Assembly: GCF_040215725.1 (NCBI RefSeq)
Contig: NZ_CP157967.1
Coordinates: forward strand, 682,001 to 746,000
DNA: 64,000 bases
DNA from: Rhizobium sp. ZPR4
GTDB taxonomy: Bacteria; Pseudomonadota; Alphaproteobacteria; Rhizobiales; Rhizobiaceae
Direction of reading: 5' to 3'
A program made the translations under genes and the position numbers. Below, piece by piece: positions 9,200-18,576 of the stretch (within the stretch, counting starts at the first letter, position 1; every line of letters begins with the position of its first letter). The notes beneath the pieces were generated by a model, which did not search any database, had not been told where the DNA came from, and saw nothing but the letters and a program-made list of their open reading frames with translations.

Positions 9200-10756
9200 A
9201 TGTTCAGGAATATCAAGAACACCTTGTCCCGCAGCACGGCTATGAAGGCTTCCGTCGTCGCCGGCCTCGCTGTCGCTGCCCTGGCAACGGGTGTTCCGGC
9301 TGTGGTCACCGGTGCCTATGCCGATGCCGTTAACGTTCAGGCGCCGCAGGTTCCGAGCTTCGCCAATGTAGTGGATGCCGTTTCGCCGGCCGTCGTTTCG
9401 GTCCGCGTCGAATCCCGCGTCAACCCGGTTGCCGACGAGGATGATTCTTTCGGTCTCGGCCGCGGCTTCGACGATCTTCCCGACGACCATCCGCTGAAGA
9501 AGTTCTTCCGTCAGTTCGAACAGCAGCAGGGTCGTGGCCAGCAGCATGGCCAGAACCAGCAGAAGAATTCCGACGACAAGGGCCGCCTGCGCCCGGTCGC
9601 TCAGGGGTCCGGCTTCTTCGTCTCCGAAGACGGTTACATCGTCACCAACAATCACGTCGTTTCCGATGGCGCCGCGTTCGTCGTCGTCCTCAATGACGGC
9701 ACCGAACTCGACGCCAAGCTCGTCGGCAAGGATAGCCGCACCGATCTCGCCGTCCTGAAGGTCGATCCCAAGGGCAAGAAGTTCACCTATGTCGGTTGGG
9801 CCGACGATTCCAAGGTCCGCGTCGGCGATTGGGTCGTCGCAGTCGGCAATCCGTTCGGCCTCGGCGGCACGGTCACGGCCGGTATCGTCTCGGCTCGCGG
9901 CCGCGATATTCATTCCGGCCCCTATGACGATTACATCCAGATCGATGCACCGGTGAACAAGGGCAATTCCGGCGGCCCGACCTTCAACCTCAACGGCCAG
10001 GTGGTCGGCATCAACACCGCCATCTTCTCGCAGTCGGGCGGCAGCGTCGGCATTGCCTTCGCGATCCCGGCAACGACGGCCAAGGATGTGGTGACCGACC
10101 TCATCAAGACCGGCACGGTTTCGCGCGGCTGGCTCGGCGTGCAGATCCAGCCCGTCACCAAGGACATCGCCGAATCGCTTGGCCTGTCCGAGGCGAGTGG
10201 CGCCCTGGTCGTCTCTCCGCAGGATGGTTCGCCCGGCCAGAAGGCCGGTATCAAAAACGGCGACGTCGTGACAGCCGTCAACGGCGATCCGGTCAAGGAT
10301 CCGCGCGATCTCGCCCGCCGCATCGGCGCCATGCCGCCGGGCTCCAAGGTTGAGGTTTCGCTGTGGCGTGGCGGCAAGTCGCAGTCGGTCACGGTCGAGC
10401 TTGGCACCTTGCCGGCAGATCAGAACCAGGCCTCCAACGACGACTCGCAGCCGGATCAGCAGCCGCAGCAGCCGTCCTCCGAGAAGGCGCTGGCCGATCT
10501 TGGTCTCACCGTCGGTCCTTCCGATGACGGCAAGGGTGTCGCGATCACGGCCGTCGATCCCGACTCCGATGCTGCCGATAAGGGCGTGAAGGAAGGCGAG
10601 AAGATCACCTCCGTCAACAACCAGCAGGTTTCGAACGCTGGCGACATTGCCAAGGTCATCGAGCAGGCGAAGAAGGACGGCCGCACGCGCGCGCTGTTCC
10701 AGATTCAGTCCGGCGATGGCAGTCGCTTCGTTGCTCTGCCGATCAACGCTGGTTGA
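9200..10756 (+). CDS. degP: DegP/DegQ-type periplasmic serine protease (Do family)
   Basis: A 518-residue HtrA protease: signal peptide to about residue 42 (GAYADA), a glutamine-rich LA-loop-like insert at about 108-124, trypsin-like domain with catalytic His152 (NNHVVSDG), Asp182 (RTDLAVLK) and Ser257 (GNSGGP), then two PDZ domains (about 285-370 and 425-515) separated by a Gln/Pro/Ser-rich linker. The ATG at 9200 is preceded by AAGAGGT and gives a proper signal peptide; the longer frame from 9119 does not. It degrades or refolds damaged envelope proteins. A strong terminator follows. Confidence 0.93.
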   Translation: MFRNIKNTLSRSTAMKASVVAGLAVAALATGVPAVVTGAYADAVNVQAPQVPSFANVVDAVSPAVVSVRVESRVNPVADEDDSFGLGRGFDDLPDDHPLKKFFRQFEQQQGRGQQHGQNQQKNSDDKGRLRPVAQGSGFFVSEDGYIVTNNHVVSDGAAFVVVLNDGTELDAKLVGKDSRTDLAVLKVDPKGKKFTYVGWADDSKVRVGDWVVAVGNPFGLGGTVTAGIVSARGRDIHSGPYDDYIQIDAPVNKGNSGGPTFNLNGQVVGINTAIFSQSGGSVGIAFAIPATTAKDVVTDLIKTGTVSRGWLGVQIQPVTKDIAESLGLSEASGALVVSPQDGSPGQKAGIKNGDVVTAVNGDPVKDPRDLARRIGAMPPGSKVEVSLWRGGKSQSVTVELGTLPADQNQASNDDSQPDQQPQQPSSEKALADLGLTVGPSDDGKGVAITAVDPDSDAADKGVKEGEKITSVNNQQVSNAGDIAKVIEQAKKDGRTRALFQIQSGDGSRFVALPINAG

Positions 10757-10781
10757 TCCTCTAAGCGAATGAAATGCATCG

Positions 10782-10820
10782 GGAAGCCGCGCAGGCCACG
10801 GCTTGCGCGGCTTCCTTTTT
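10782..10820 (+). terminator. Intrinsic terminator after degP
   Basis: Perfect 12-base arms (GGAAGCCGCGCA at 10782-10793 and TGCGCGGCTTCC at 10804-10815) enclose a 10-base loop and are followed by five T residues. It lies 26 bases after the degP stop and separates degP from the next two-component operon. Confidence 0.9.
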
Positions 10821-10940
10821 AGAATATGTCAAAGAGACTGGCTCCAAGGCAGGTGAAAGATGACAACCGCTGGCCAACATGCCGTGAATTCCTCCGATTC
10901 TGGTTGTGCCGAGGCAGCCTCGGCAGGTAATGTCGCTCAC

Positions 10941-11618
10941 ATGAAGATTCTGATCATCGAAGACGATCTCGAAGCGGCGGCTTACCTCACCAAGGCGTTT
11001 CGCGAGGCCGGCATCATTGCCGATCACGCAAGCGACGGCGAGAGTGGCCTCTTCATGGGCACCGAGAACACCTACGATGTTGCCATCATCGACCGCATGT
11101 TGCCGCGCCGCGACGGGCTCTCCGTCATCAGCGAGCTGCGTCGCAAGGGCGTGCATACGCCGGTCTTGATCCTCTCTGCCCTTGGCCAGGTTGACGACCG
11201 CGTCACAGGCCTGCGTGCCGGCGGCGACGATTACCTGCCGAAGCCCTATGCCTTCAGCGAATTGCTGGCGCGTGTCGAAGTGCTCGGCCGCCGCAAGGGC
11301 ACGCCGGAGCAGGATGTCCTCTATCGCGTCGGTGATCTCGAACTGGATCGCCTCTCACATGAGGTGCGCCGCGGCGGCAAGGAAATCCTGCTGCAGCCGC
11401 GCGAGTTCCGTCTGCTGGAATATCTGATGAAGAATGCAGGCCAGGTCGTGACTCGCACGATGCTGCTCGAAAATGTCTGGGATTATCATTTCGATCCCCA
11501 GACGAACGTCATCGACGTCCATGTTTCGCGCCTGCGCTCCAAGATCGAGAAGGATTTCAGCCAGCCGCTGCTGAAGACGATCCGCGGTGCCGGTTACATG
11601 ATCAAGGACGAGGGATGA
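10941..11618 (+). CDS. OmpR-type two-component response regulator
   Basis: A 225-residue regulator with receiver domain (MKILIIEDD start, phosphoacceptor Asp51 in AIIDRMLPRRDG, LSALG and KPYAF near the lysine) and a C-terminal winged helix (LQPREFRLLEYLM, TNVIDVHVSRLRSKI, RGAGYMI). The ATG at 10941 gives the canonical start; the frame stays open upstream to 10860 without resembling the family. It overlaps the kinase gene by an ATGA. Genes in this place, after degP and before glnE, are conserved in rhizobia; an envelope-stress role is a guess from the degP neighbour. Confidence 0.9.
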   Translation: MKILIIEDDLEAAAYLTKAFREAGIIADHASDGESGLFMGTENTYDVAIIDRMLPRRDGLSVISELRRKGVHTPVLILSALGQVDDRVTGLRAGGDDYLPKPYAFSELLARVEVLGRRKGTPEQDVLYRVGDLELDRLSHEVRRGGKEILLQPREFRLLEYLMKNAGQVVTRTMLLENVWDYHFDPQTNVIDVHVSRLRSKIEKDFSQPLLKTIRGAGYMIKDEG

Positions 11619-13030
11619 GTCGCTTCCGCGTCCTCTTCAAGTCCACCGCAGTCCGACTTTCAGCCCTCTACATCCTTCTTTTTGCGCTCTGCGCTGCAAC
11701 GCTGGTCTTCTATGTCACGGCCATGTCCGAGCGGCTGTTGACGGGGCAGATCCGCGATGCGGTTCAGCAGGAGGTCAATCAGGTCAAGCGTGCCTATGAC
11801 ATCGGCGGGCTGAATCTGCTTCTGCGCACCATGGAGCGCCGCGCGCGCCAGCCGGGCGCTAATCTCTATGTCATTGCCGGACCATCGGGCGATATCCTTG
11901 CCGGCAACGTCGCCTCCGTGCAGCCTGGTGTGCTCGGTCAGGCCGGCTGGACGGAGCTGCCTTTCGTCTACGAGCGCTATACCGACGCCTCCAACGATCC
12001 GGAGCGCCGGCATCTGGCAATTGCCAATATCTTCATCCTCGACAATGGCCTGCGCATCCTGATCGGCCGCGACCTGGGCGAGCCCGAGCGCTTCCGCGTG
12101 CTGGTGCGCCAGGCGTTGATGCTGGCGCTGGCAATCATGGGTCTCGGCGCGCTGGTCATCTGGTTCGGCATCGGCCGCAACGCGCTGAAGCGCATCGACC
12201 GGATGACGGATGCCAGCCGCAAGATCATGGCCGGCGATCTCTCGCAACGACTGCCTGTCGGCGGGTCCGGCGATGAATTCGACCGCATGTCGGCATCGCT
12301 GAATGCCATGCTGGGGCGCATCGAGAAGCTGAATGAGGGGCTGCGGCAGGTCTCCGACAATATCGCTCATGACCTCAAAACCCCGCTGACGCGCTTGCGC
12401 AACAAGGCAGCCGATGCGCTCGACAATGCTGACAGCGAGGGCCGCCGCACGGCGCTCGAGGGCATTATCGGCGAATCCGATCAACTGATCCGCACCTTCA
12501 ATGCACTCCTGATGATTTCCCGCGTCGAAGCCGGCTCGGTGGCTGCGGAAATGACCAGCGTCGATCTCTCCTCCATCGTCGCCGATACGGCCGAACTTTA
12601 CGAGCCGGTCGCAGAAGAGGCGGGTCTGACGCTGACGGCAGATATCGAGCCGAATGTCGAAATTCAGGGCAATCGTGAGCTGATCGGTCAGGCGCTGTTC
12701 AATCTTATCGACAATGCGTTGAAATATGCGACGGGCGGCAATGGAGAGCAGACGATAGTCTTCAGGCTCGTGCGCACGCATGATGCAGTCATGCTTGCTG
12801 TCGCCGACCACGGGCCGGGCGTTCCCGCGCATCAGCGCGCCGATGTTGTCAAGCGCTTCTTCCGCCTCGATGAGAGCCGCTCCAAGCCGGGAACGGGCCT
12901 TGGCCTGGCGCTGGTAGAGGCGGTCATGGAGCTGCATGGCGGTCGGCTGGAGCTTTCCGATACCGTTCCCGACAGTCCCGATGCCAAGGGATTAACGGTC
13001 ACCATGATCTTCCCCATGCAGAAACAATAG
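11615..13030 (+). CDS. Membrane sensor histidine kinase
   Basis: A 471-residue kinase: helix at about 15-36, periplasmic domain of about 130 residues, second helix at about 163-187, HAMP linker, H-box His252 in SDNIAHDLKTPLTRL, and an ATPase domain with NLIDNALKYA, ADHGPGVP and GTGLGLALVEAVMELHGG. It is cognate to the response regulator encoded just upstream, with overlapping stop and start codons. The signal is unknown. Only 40 bases separate it from glnE, so glnE could be co-transcribed. Confidence 0.9.
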   Translation: MSRFRVLFKSTAVRLSALYILLFALCAATLVFYVTAMSERLLTGQIRDAVQQEVNQVKRAYDIGGLNLLLRTMERRARQPGANLYVIAGPSGDILAGNVASVQPGVLGQAGWTELPFVYERYTDASNDPERRHLAIANIFILDNGLRILIGRDLGEPERFRVLVRQALMLALAIMGLGALVIWFGIGRNALKRIDRMTDASRKIMAGDLSQRLPVGGSGDEFDRMSASLNAMLGRIEKLNEGLRQVSDNIAHDLKTPLTRLRNKAADALDNADSEGRRTALEGIIGESDQLIRTFNALLMISRVEAGSVAAEMTSVDLSSIVADTAELYEPVAEEAGLTLTADIEPNVEIQGNRELIGQALFNLIDNALKYATGGNGEQTIVFRLVRTHDAVMLAVADHGPGVPAHQRADVVKRFFRLDESRSKPGTGLGLALVEAVMELHGGRLELSDTVPDSPDAKGLTVTMIFPMQKQ

Positions 13031-13070
13031 GTTAATCCTGCAGTATCCGCTTGCTGTTGGGGAGAACTGC

Positions 13071-16031
13071 ATGACGACGACGCAAAGCGATTTGCTGCGG
13101 GATGTTCTAGCCGGGCGGTTGCGGCCGTTGAACCAGACGGAGACGAAGTCCGCGCTTGCCGATCTCAAGCAGATCGCGGGGACGGAGCCTGTCATTGCCG
13201 ATCTTCTTGCCGGCGAGAGCGCACTGCGGGATTTCGTCGTCGCTGCTCTCACTCTCTCTCCCCATCTGCGTGAAATCGCCAATCTCGAACCATCGCTCCT
13301 TGTCGCCGCCATCGAGAAGCCGCTGTCGCCGCAGATCGAAGCTCTGGTCGGGGAAGCCAGGCGTGCCTGGCTGCCAGCGGAAGGTGACAGCGCCTCGCCC
13401 TCGGAATCCGAAGTGATGACCCGCCTGCGCATCGCCAAGCGCCGCGCTGCCTTTCTGGTCGCGCTCGCCGACCTCGCGCGCATCTATGATGGCAAGCTGA
13501 CCACTCGTTGGCTGAGCAGGCTCGCGGAGGCCTCCATTTCAGCGGCCATCGACCATCTGCTGCTGTCGGCGCATGAGGCCGGCAAGATCGTGGTTCCCGA
13601 TCCCGCTGTCCCGAGCGAGAAATCCGGACTGATCGTACTCGGCATGGGCAAGCTCGGAGCGGAAGAGCTGAACTATTCCTCCGATATCGATCTGGTCGTC
13701 TTCTTCGATGAGATGGCTGGTATCGTTCCTGATCCAGACGATGCCATCGACATCTTCCCGCGGCTGATGCGAAGGCTCGTGCGCATCCTGCAGGAACGCA
13801 CGGCGGACGGTTATGTCTTCCGCACCGATCTGCGCCTTCGCCCCGATCCTGGCTCGACGCCGCTCGCGATCCCGGTCGATGCGGCAATGATCTATTACGA
13901 GGGCAGGGGGCAGAACTGGGAGCGCGCCGCCTTCATCAAGGCCCGGCCCGTCGGTGGCGATATTGTTGCCGGTCAGGCCTTCATTCGCGATCTAGTGCCC
14001 TTCGTCTTCCGCAAATATCTCGATTATGCCGCGATATCAGACATTCACTCCATCAAGCGGCAGATCCACGCGCATAAGGGACACGGCGCGATCGCGGTCA
14101 AAGGCCATAACGTCAAGCTCGGTCGTGGCGGCATTCGCGAGATCGAGTTCTTCGTGCAGACGCAGCAGCTGATCGCCGGCGGCCGCATGCCGGCCCTGCG
14201 TTGCCGGTCGACGGAGGAAACGCTGTCCGAACTGACCGAGGCGCAATGGATCGATGCGGAAACGCGCGACGAACTGGCGACGGCCTATTGGTTCCTGCGT
14301 GACGTCGAACATCGCATCCAGATGGTGCGGGACGAGCAGACGCATCTGCTGCCGGAAACCGATGCCGAACTCCGCCGCATCGCCTTCATGATGGGTTTTG
14401 CCGACATACCCACCTTCTCGGAAGCTCTGGTGACGACGTTGAAGACTGTCGAGCGTCGCTATGCGCGCCTGTTCGAGCAGGAAACGAAGCTGTCGACCGA
14501 AACCGGCAATCTGGTCTTTACCGGCCAGGGCGATGACCCCGATACGCTGGAGACGCTCCGCCGCCTCGGCTTCGACCGGCCGTCCGACATCGCCAATGTC
14601 ATCCGCACCTGGCATTACGGCCGATATCGCGCCACGCAGTCTGTCGAGGCACGCGAGCGGCTGACGGAGCTGACGCCGGAACTGCTGCGCGTCTTCGGCG
14701 AAAGCAAGCGTGCCGACAAGGCGTTGCTGCGCTTTGACAGTTTCATTTCCGGCCTGCCGGCTGGCATTCAGCTCTTCTCGCTGCTGGGAACCAATCCAGC
14801 GCTTCTCTCGCTCATCGTCAACATCATGTCGTCGGCGCCGCGGCTTGCCGAGATCATAGCGGCCAAGCCGCATGTCTTTGACGGTATGCTCGACCCAAGG
14901 CTCATGGCCGAGCTGCCGACGCGAGACTATCTCGCCGAGCGCCTCAAGAGCTTCCTGGCTCCGGCGAGACATTATGAAGAAACGCTCGACCTGCTGCGCA
15001 TCTTCGCCTCCGAGCAGCGCTTCCTGATCGGTATTCGCCTATTGACGGGCGCGATCGGCGGGACCATGGCCGCTCGTGCTTTTACCTACCTTGCCGATTT
15101 GATCGTCGAAGCGGCACTGGATGCCGTCATGAAGGAAATCCGGGCAGCACATGGCGAATATCCCGGTGGCCGCATTGCCGTCGTCGGCATGGGCAAGCTC
15201 GGCAGTTTCGAGCTCTCGGCCGGCTCCGACATCGATATCATCCTGCTTTATGATTACGACGACACCGCCGGCGAATCCGATGGTCCGAAGCCGCTCGATG
15301 CCATGCGCTATTTCACCCGCATCACGCAGCGCCTGATCGCGGCCCTTTCGGCGCCGACGGCCGAGGGAGTGCTCTATGAAGTTGACATGCGCTTGCGCCC
15401 GTCCGGCAACAAGGGCCCGGTCGCCACGCGCATCAATTCCTTCGAGAAGTACCAGCGCGAGGAAGCCTGGACCTGGGAGCATATGGCGCTTTCGCGCGCT
15501 CGTCTGATCTGCGGCGATGAGGAATTGGTGAACGATGCGGAGCGCGTCATCGGCGAGGTTCTTTCGACGAAGAGAGATGTCGCCAAGATCGCTAGGGATG
15601 TTCGCGAGATGCGTGCCCTGATCGAACAGGAAAAGCCGCCGGAGAGCATTTGGGATCTGAAGCTGATCCCCGGCGGGCTGATCGATATCGAATTCATCGC
15701 GCAATATCTGCGGTTGATCGCACCAACTCGCGGCGTCGGCATCGATGCGAACGGCCTTAGCACCGCCGAAGCGTTGAAACTGCTCGGCGGTAGTCTGATG
15801 GATCGCAATGATCTGGATGTTTGCCTTGAGGCTCTGGAGCTCTATACGGAAGTGTCGCAGCTGATCCGGCTTTGCATAGACGGCACGTTCGATCCGAAGA
15901 ACACGCCTTCCGGCCTGATAGAGCTGGTCTGCCGCGCTGGCGATTGCCCGGATATCCGTACGCTGGAAGCGGAGCTGAAACGCTTGTCGAAGGCGGTGCG
16001 GAAGGTATTCCAGGTGACGGTCGGAGGCTGA
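13071..16031 (+). CDS. glnE: GlnE, glutamine synthetase adenylyltransferase/adenylyl-removing enzyme
   Basis: A 986-residue bifunctional enzyme with two nucleotidyltransferase domains. The N-terminal one has GMGKLGAEELNYSSDIDL at about 190-207 and the C-terminal one GMGKLGSFELSAGSDIDI at about 705-722, each carrying the catalytic S-D-I-D motif. It adenylylates and deadenylylates glutamine synthetase in response to PII and glutamine. The length equals the family norm. The stop codon is directly adjacent to the stop codon of the convergent kinase gene, with no intergenic base. Confidence 0.95.
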   Translation: MTTTQSDLLRDVLAGRLRPLNQTETKSALADLKQIAGTEPVIADLLAGESALRDFVVAALTLSPHLREIANLEPSLLVAAIEKPLSPQIEALVGEARRAWLPAEGDSASPSESEVMTRLRIAKRRAAFLVALADLARIYDGKLTTRWLSRLAEASISAAIDHLLLSAHEAGKIVVPDPAVPSEKSGLIVLGMGKLGAEELNYSSDIDLVVFFDEMAGIVPDPDDAIDIFPRLMRRLVRILQERTADGYVFRTDLRLRPDPGSTPLAIPVDAAMIYYEGRGQNWERAAFIKARPVGGDIVAGQAFIRDLVPFVFRKYLDYAAISDIHSIKRQIHAHKGHGAIAVKGHNVKLGRGGIREIEFFVQTQQLIAGGRMPALRCRSTEETLSELTEAQWIDAETRDELATAYWFLRDVEHRIQMVRDEQTHLLPETDAELRRIAFMMGFADIPTFSEALVTTLKTVERRYARLFEQETKLSTETGNLVFTGQGDDPDTLETLRRLGFDRPSDIANVIRTWHYGRYRATQSVEARERLTELTPELLRVFGESKRADKALLRFDSFISGLPAGIQLFSLLGTNPALLSLIVNIMSSAPRLAEIIAAKPHVFDGMLDPRLMAELPTRDYLAERLKSFLAPARHYEETLDLLRIFASEQRFLIGIRLLTGAIGGTMAARAFTYLADLIVEAALDAVMKEIRAAHGEYPGGRIAVVGMGKLGSFELSAGSDIDIILLYDYDDTAGESDGPKPLDAMRYFTRITQRLIAALSAPTAEGVLYEVDMRLRPSGNKGPVATRINSFEKYQREEAWTWEHMALSRARLICGDEELVNDAERVIGEVLSTKRDVAKIARDVREMRALIEQEKPPESIWDLKLIPGGLIDIEFIAQYLRLIAPTRGVGIDANGLSTAEALKLLGGSLMDRNDLDVCLEALELYTEVSQLIRLCIDGTFDPKNTPSGLIELVCRAGDCPDIRTLEAELKRLSKAVRKVFQVTVGG

Positions 16032-18347
16032 TCAGTGCTGATCCGGGATGCGGATCGCAATGACAGTGCCGATGCCTTCGCGCGAGCGGATGCGCATGCG
16101 GCCGTGATGCAGGGCCGTCAGTGATCTGGAAATGGCGAGCCCCAGGCCGGAGCCACCCTTGCTCTTCGCATATTGGCTCTGCACCTGCTCGAAGGGCTGG
16201 CCGATCTTGCTCAGTGCCGATTTCGGGATGCCGATGCCCGTATCGGCGATGACGAGCATGACGGCATCGTCGACCCTGCGCGTGCGGACCGCGATGCGGC
16301 CGCCGTCATTGGTGAATTTCACCGCGTTGGAGAGCAGGTTAAGCACGATCTGCTTCATCGCGCGGCGGTCGGCGTTGAGCTTGATGTCTGCGGGAATGAT
16401 CTGTTCGACAAGAATGTTCTTCTGCGCGGCCGGGATGCTGGTGAAACGCAGGCATTCTTCGATAAGCGGCGCGAGATTGATCCGCTCGCACGCGAGTTTC
16501 ATATGCCCGGCTTCGATCTTCGACATGTCGAGGATATCGTTGATGACGTTGAGCAGATGCTTGCCGCTGTCATGAATATCCTTGGCATATTCGTTGTAGC
16601 GGGCGGAGCCGAGCGGACCGAACATCTGGTCCTGCAGGATTTCCGAGAAGCCGAGAATGGCGTTGAGCGGCGTGCGCAGCTCGTGTGACATGTTGGCGAG
16701 GAATTCCGATTTCGCCTTGTTGGCGGCTTCGGCGCGTTCCTTTTCCGCAAGATAGTTGGTGTTGGCGGTGGAAAGCTCCGCCTTCTGCTTCTCCAGGATC
16801 TGTCGTGACGCCGAGAGATCGTTGATGGTCGCCATCAGCCGACGTTCGGATTCGCGAAGGCGTTCCTGGTTGCGCTTGAGCTGGGTAATATCGGTGCCAA
16901 CGGAGACAAGGCCGCCGTCGCGGGTGCGGCGCTCGTTGATCTGCAGCCAGCGCTCGTCGGCGAGCTGCACTTCCGTCGTCTGCGAATGATTGGAACGGCC
17001 GGGATCGACGATGCGGCGCTCGATGACCGGTCGTGCGGCAGCGGCATTGACGACGGCGCGTTCCGTGCCTGGCACGAGCACATTGTCTGGCAGACCATAG
17101 GCCTGCTGGAAATGCGCATTGCACATGACCAAGCGATCGTTCTTGTCCCACAGCACGAAGGCTTCGGAGGTGCATTCGATCGCATCGGCCAATCTCTGGT
17201 CGGCCTCGGCATAGCGCTGCGCCAACCGGTGCTGTTCGGTCACGTCCATGGCAATGCCGATCATGTGGACGCGGCCGGAATTGGTGCGGATCACCTGGGC
17301 GCGGGCGCGCATCCAGACATAATGCCCCTTGGCGTGGCGGATGCGCAGGATCTGGTCCACCTGGCCGGCATTGCCGCGGGTGACGGTACGGGCAAGCATA
17401 TGCAGGCTGTTGTCGTCCGGATGCATCAGCCGCGCCGCATCCGTGAAGGCGAGCGGCTTGTCGGCGACCGGCAGCCCGAGCATGTCGTACATCGACCGCG
17501 ACCAGAAGAACTGGCGGCTGGTGAAATCAAAATCCCAGAGGCCACAGCGTCCGCGCGACAGTGCGGTCTCCACCCGCAGGTTGGATTCGAGGAAGATTTC
17601 GTCGGCGTCCCGGGCCCGTTTCACCTGCGTATAATAGGCGTAGAGGATGACGAGCAGGATGGAGGATATGCCGGCAAATAGCGTGACGTTCAGCGTCAGC
17701 TCGTCGCGCCAGAGCTTGTCGATCTGGTCCATCGAGGCGGCCGACAGAATGAAATCACCCTTGTCGCCGATCAGGGAAATCGCCGCGTAATAAGGCTCGC
17801 CGCCGATCATGGTCTCGATCACGCCGGCATGGTCACCGAAACTGCGGATGGCCGACACTTCCGGAAAGAAGTCGGAGACGAGCATGCCGATATAGCCGGA
17901 GCCGGCGGCCGAGGAGCCGAACACCCGGCCGCTCGACTGCACGAGCAGCACGAAAGCGCCGGTATCCAGCCGATCCTGCGGCAGATAGGAGGCCAGTTTC
18001 CGTTCCGCGCCACTACGGTCGCCAGCCTGGAAGAGGCTGGCGTCATTCGAAAAGGCTGCGGATGCGGCGGCGATGGAAAGGGAGGTCGTACGGCGGGCCG
18101 ATGCCGCCATCCGGCTATGTTCCGTGATCATGCCGAAGAAATGCGAGGCGGCGACGACCATCAGGAAGGAAACAATGAGGACGGGAATGATGCGCTTGAG
18201 AATATGTTCCGTCTGCGGAAAACGACGCGAAATCGTCTCCACCCGCACTCCGGTTCGATCGGTAACGCCGCTATGCCAGGATTTCAGACCGTCGAAATTA
18301 ACACGCAGCCGTCCATCGGCCGCGGTTGCCCGCCGCACGTCCACCAT
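16032..18347 (-). CDS. pleC: PleC-like PAS sensor histidine kinase
   Basis: A 771-residue kinase: membrane helix at about 51-72, periplasmic domain, second helix at about 215-240, two PAS domains (around 262-380 with WDFDFTSRQFFWS, and 385-500 with FVLWDKNDRLVMCN), then HisKA (FLANMSHELRTPLNAILGFSE) with the MFGPLGSARYNEYAKDIH stretch typical of the DivJ/PleC family, and an ATPase domain with LNLLSNAVKFT, DTGIGIP and GSGLGLAIS. In S. meliloti and Agrobacterium the PleC kinase/phosphatase acts on DivK to control polarity and the cell cycle; the glnE neighbour fits what I recall of that locus. Assignment to PleC rather than a PdhS paralogue is by family pattern and context. Confidence 0.72.
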   Translation of the reverse strand: MVDVRRATAADGRLRVNFDGLKSWHSGVTDRTGVRVETISRRFPQTEHILKRIIPVLIVSFLMVVAASHFFGMITEHSRMAASARRTTSLSIAAASAAFSNDASLFQAGDRSGAERKLASYLPQDRLDTGAFVLLVQSSGRVFGSSAAGSGYIGMLVSDFFPEVSAIRSFGDHAGVIETMIGGEPYYAAISLIGDKGDFILSAASMDQIDKLWRDELTLNVTLFAGISSILLVILYAYYTQVKRARDADEIFLESNLRVETALSRGRCGLWDFDFTSRQFFWSRSMYDMLGLPVADKPLAFTDAARLMHPDDNSLHMLARTVTRGNAGQVDQILRIRHAKGHYVWMRARAQVIRTNSGRVHMIGIAMDVTEQHRLAQRYAEADQRLADAIECTSEAFVLWDKNDRLVMCNAHFQQAYGLPDNVLVPGTERAVVNAAAARPVIERRIVDPGRSNHSQTTEVQLADERWLQINERRTRDGGLVSVGTDITQLKRNQERLRESERRLMATINDLSASRQILEKQKAELSTANTNYLAEKERAEAANKAKSEFLANMSHELRTPLNAILGFSEILQDQMFGPLGSARYNEYAKDIHDSGKHLLNVINDILDMSKIEAGHMKLACERINLAPLIEECLRFTSIPAAQKNILVEQIIPADIKLNADRRAMKQIVLNLLSNAVKFTNDGGRIAVRTRRVDDAVMLVIADTGIGIPKSALSKIGQPFEQVQSQYAKSKGGSGLGLAISRSLTALHHGRMRIRSREGIGTVIAIRIPDQH

Positions 18348-18576
18348 CGCTTTAGCCTTGTCCCTCGTGTGATTCGCTGCGCCGCTCGCCCGAATCTGCC
18401 CTAATGAATCATTCGTGATTCGGCTTGTCCAGAGGGTGCGGTAAAACTTTCTTAACCATCTGCGATTTCAGTATATTTTACACACGCAGCGGTAAGTTGC
18501 GTGCGCTCGGGACTCGTTGAAGCTGAAAAGGCCGATGCAAATCAGCCTTTGAAATCGGCATGCTAAGCGGTCGAAA

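Noticed and set aside
11660..12937. Long minus-strand frame opposite the sensor kinase
   Set aside because: The plus strand has all kinase motifs; this frame has none.
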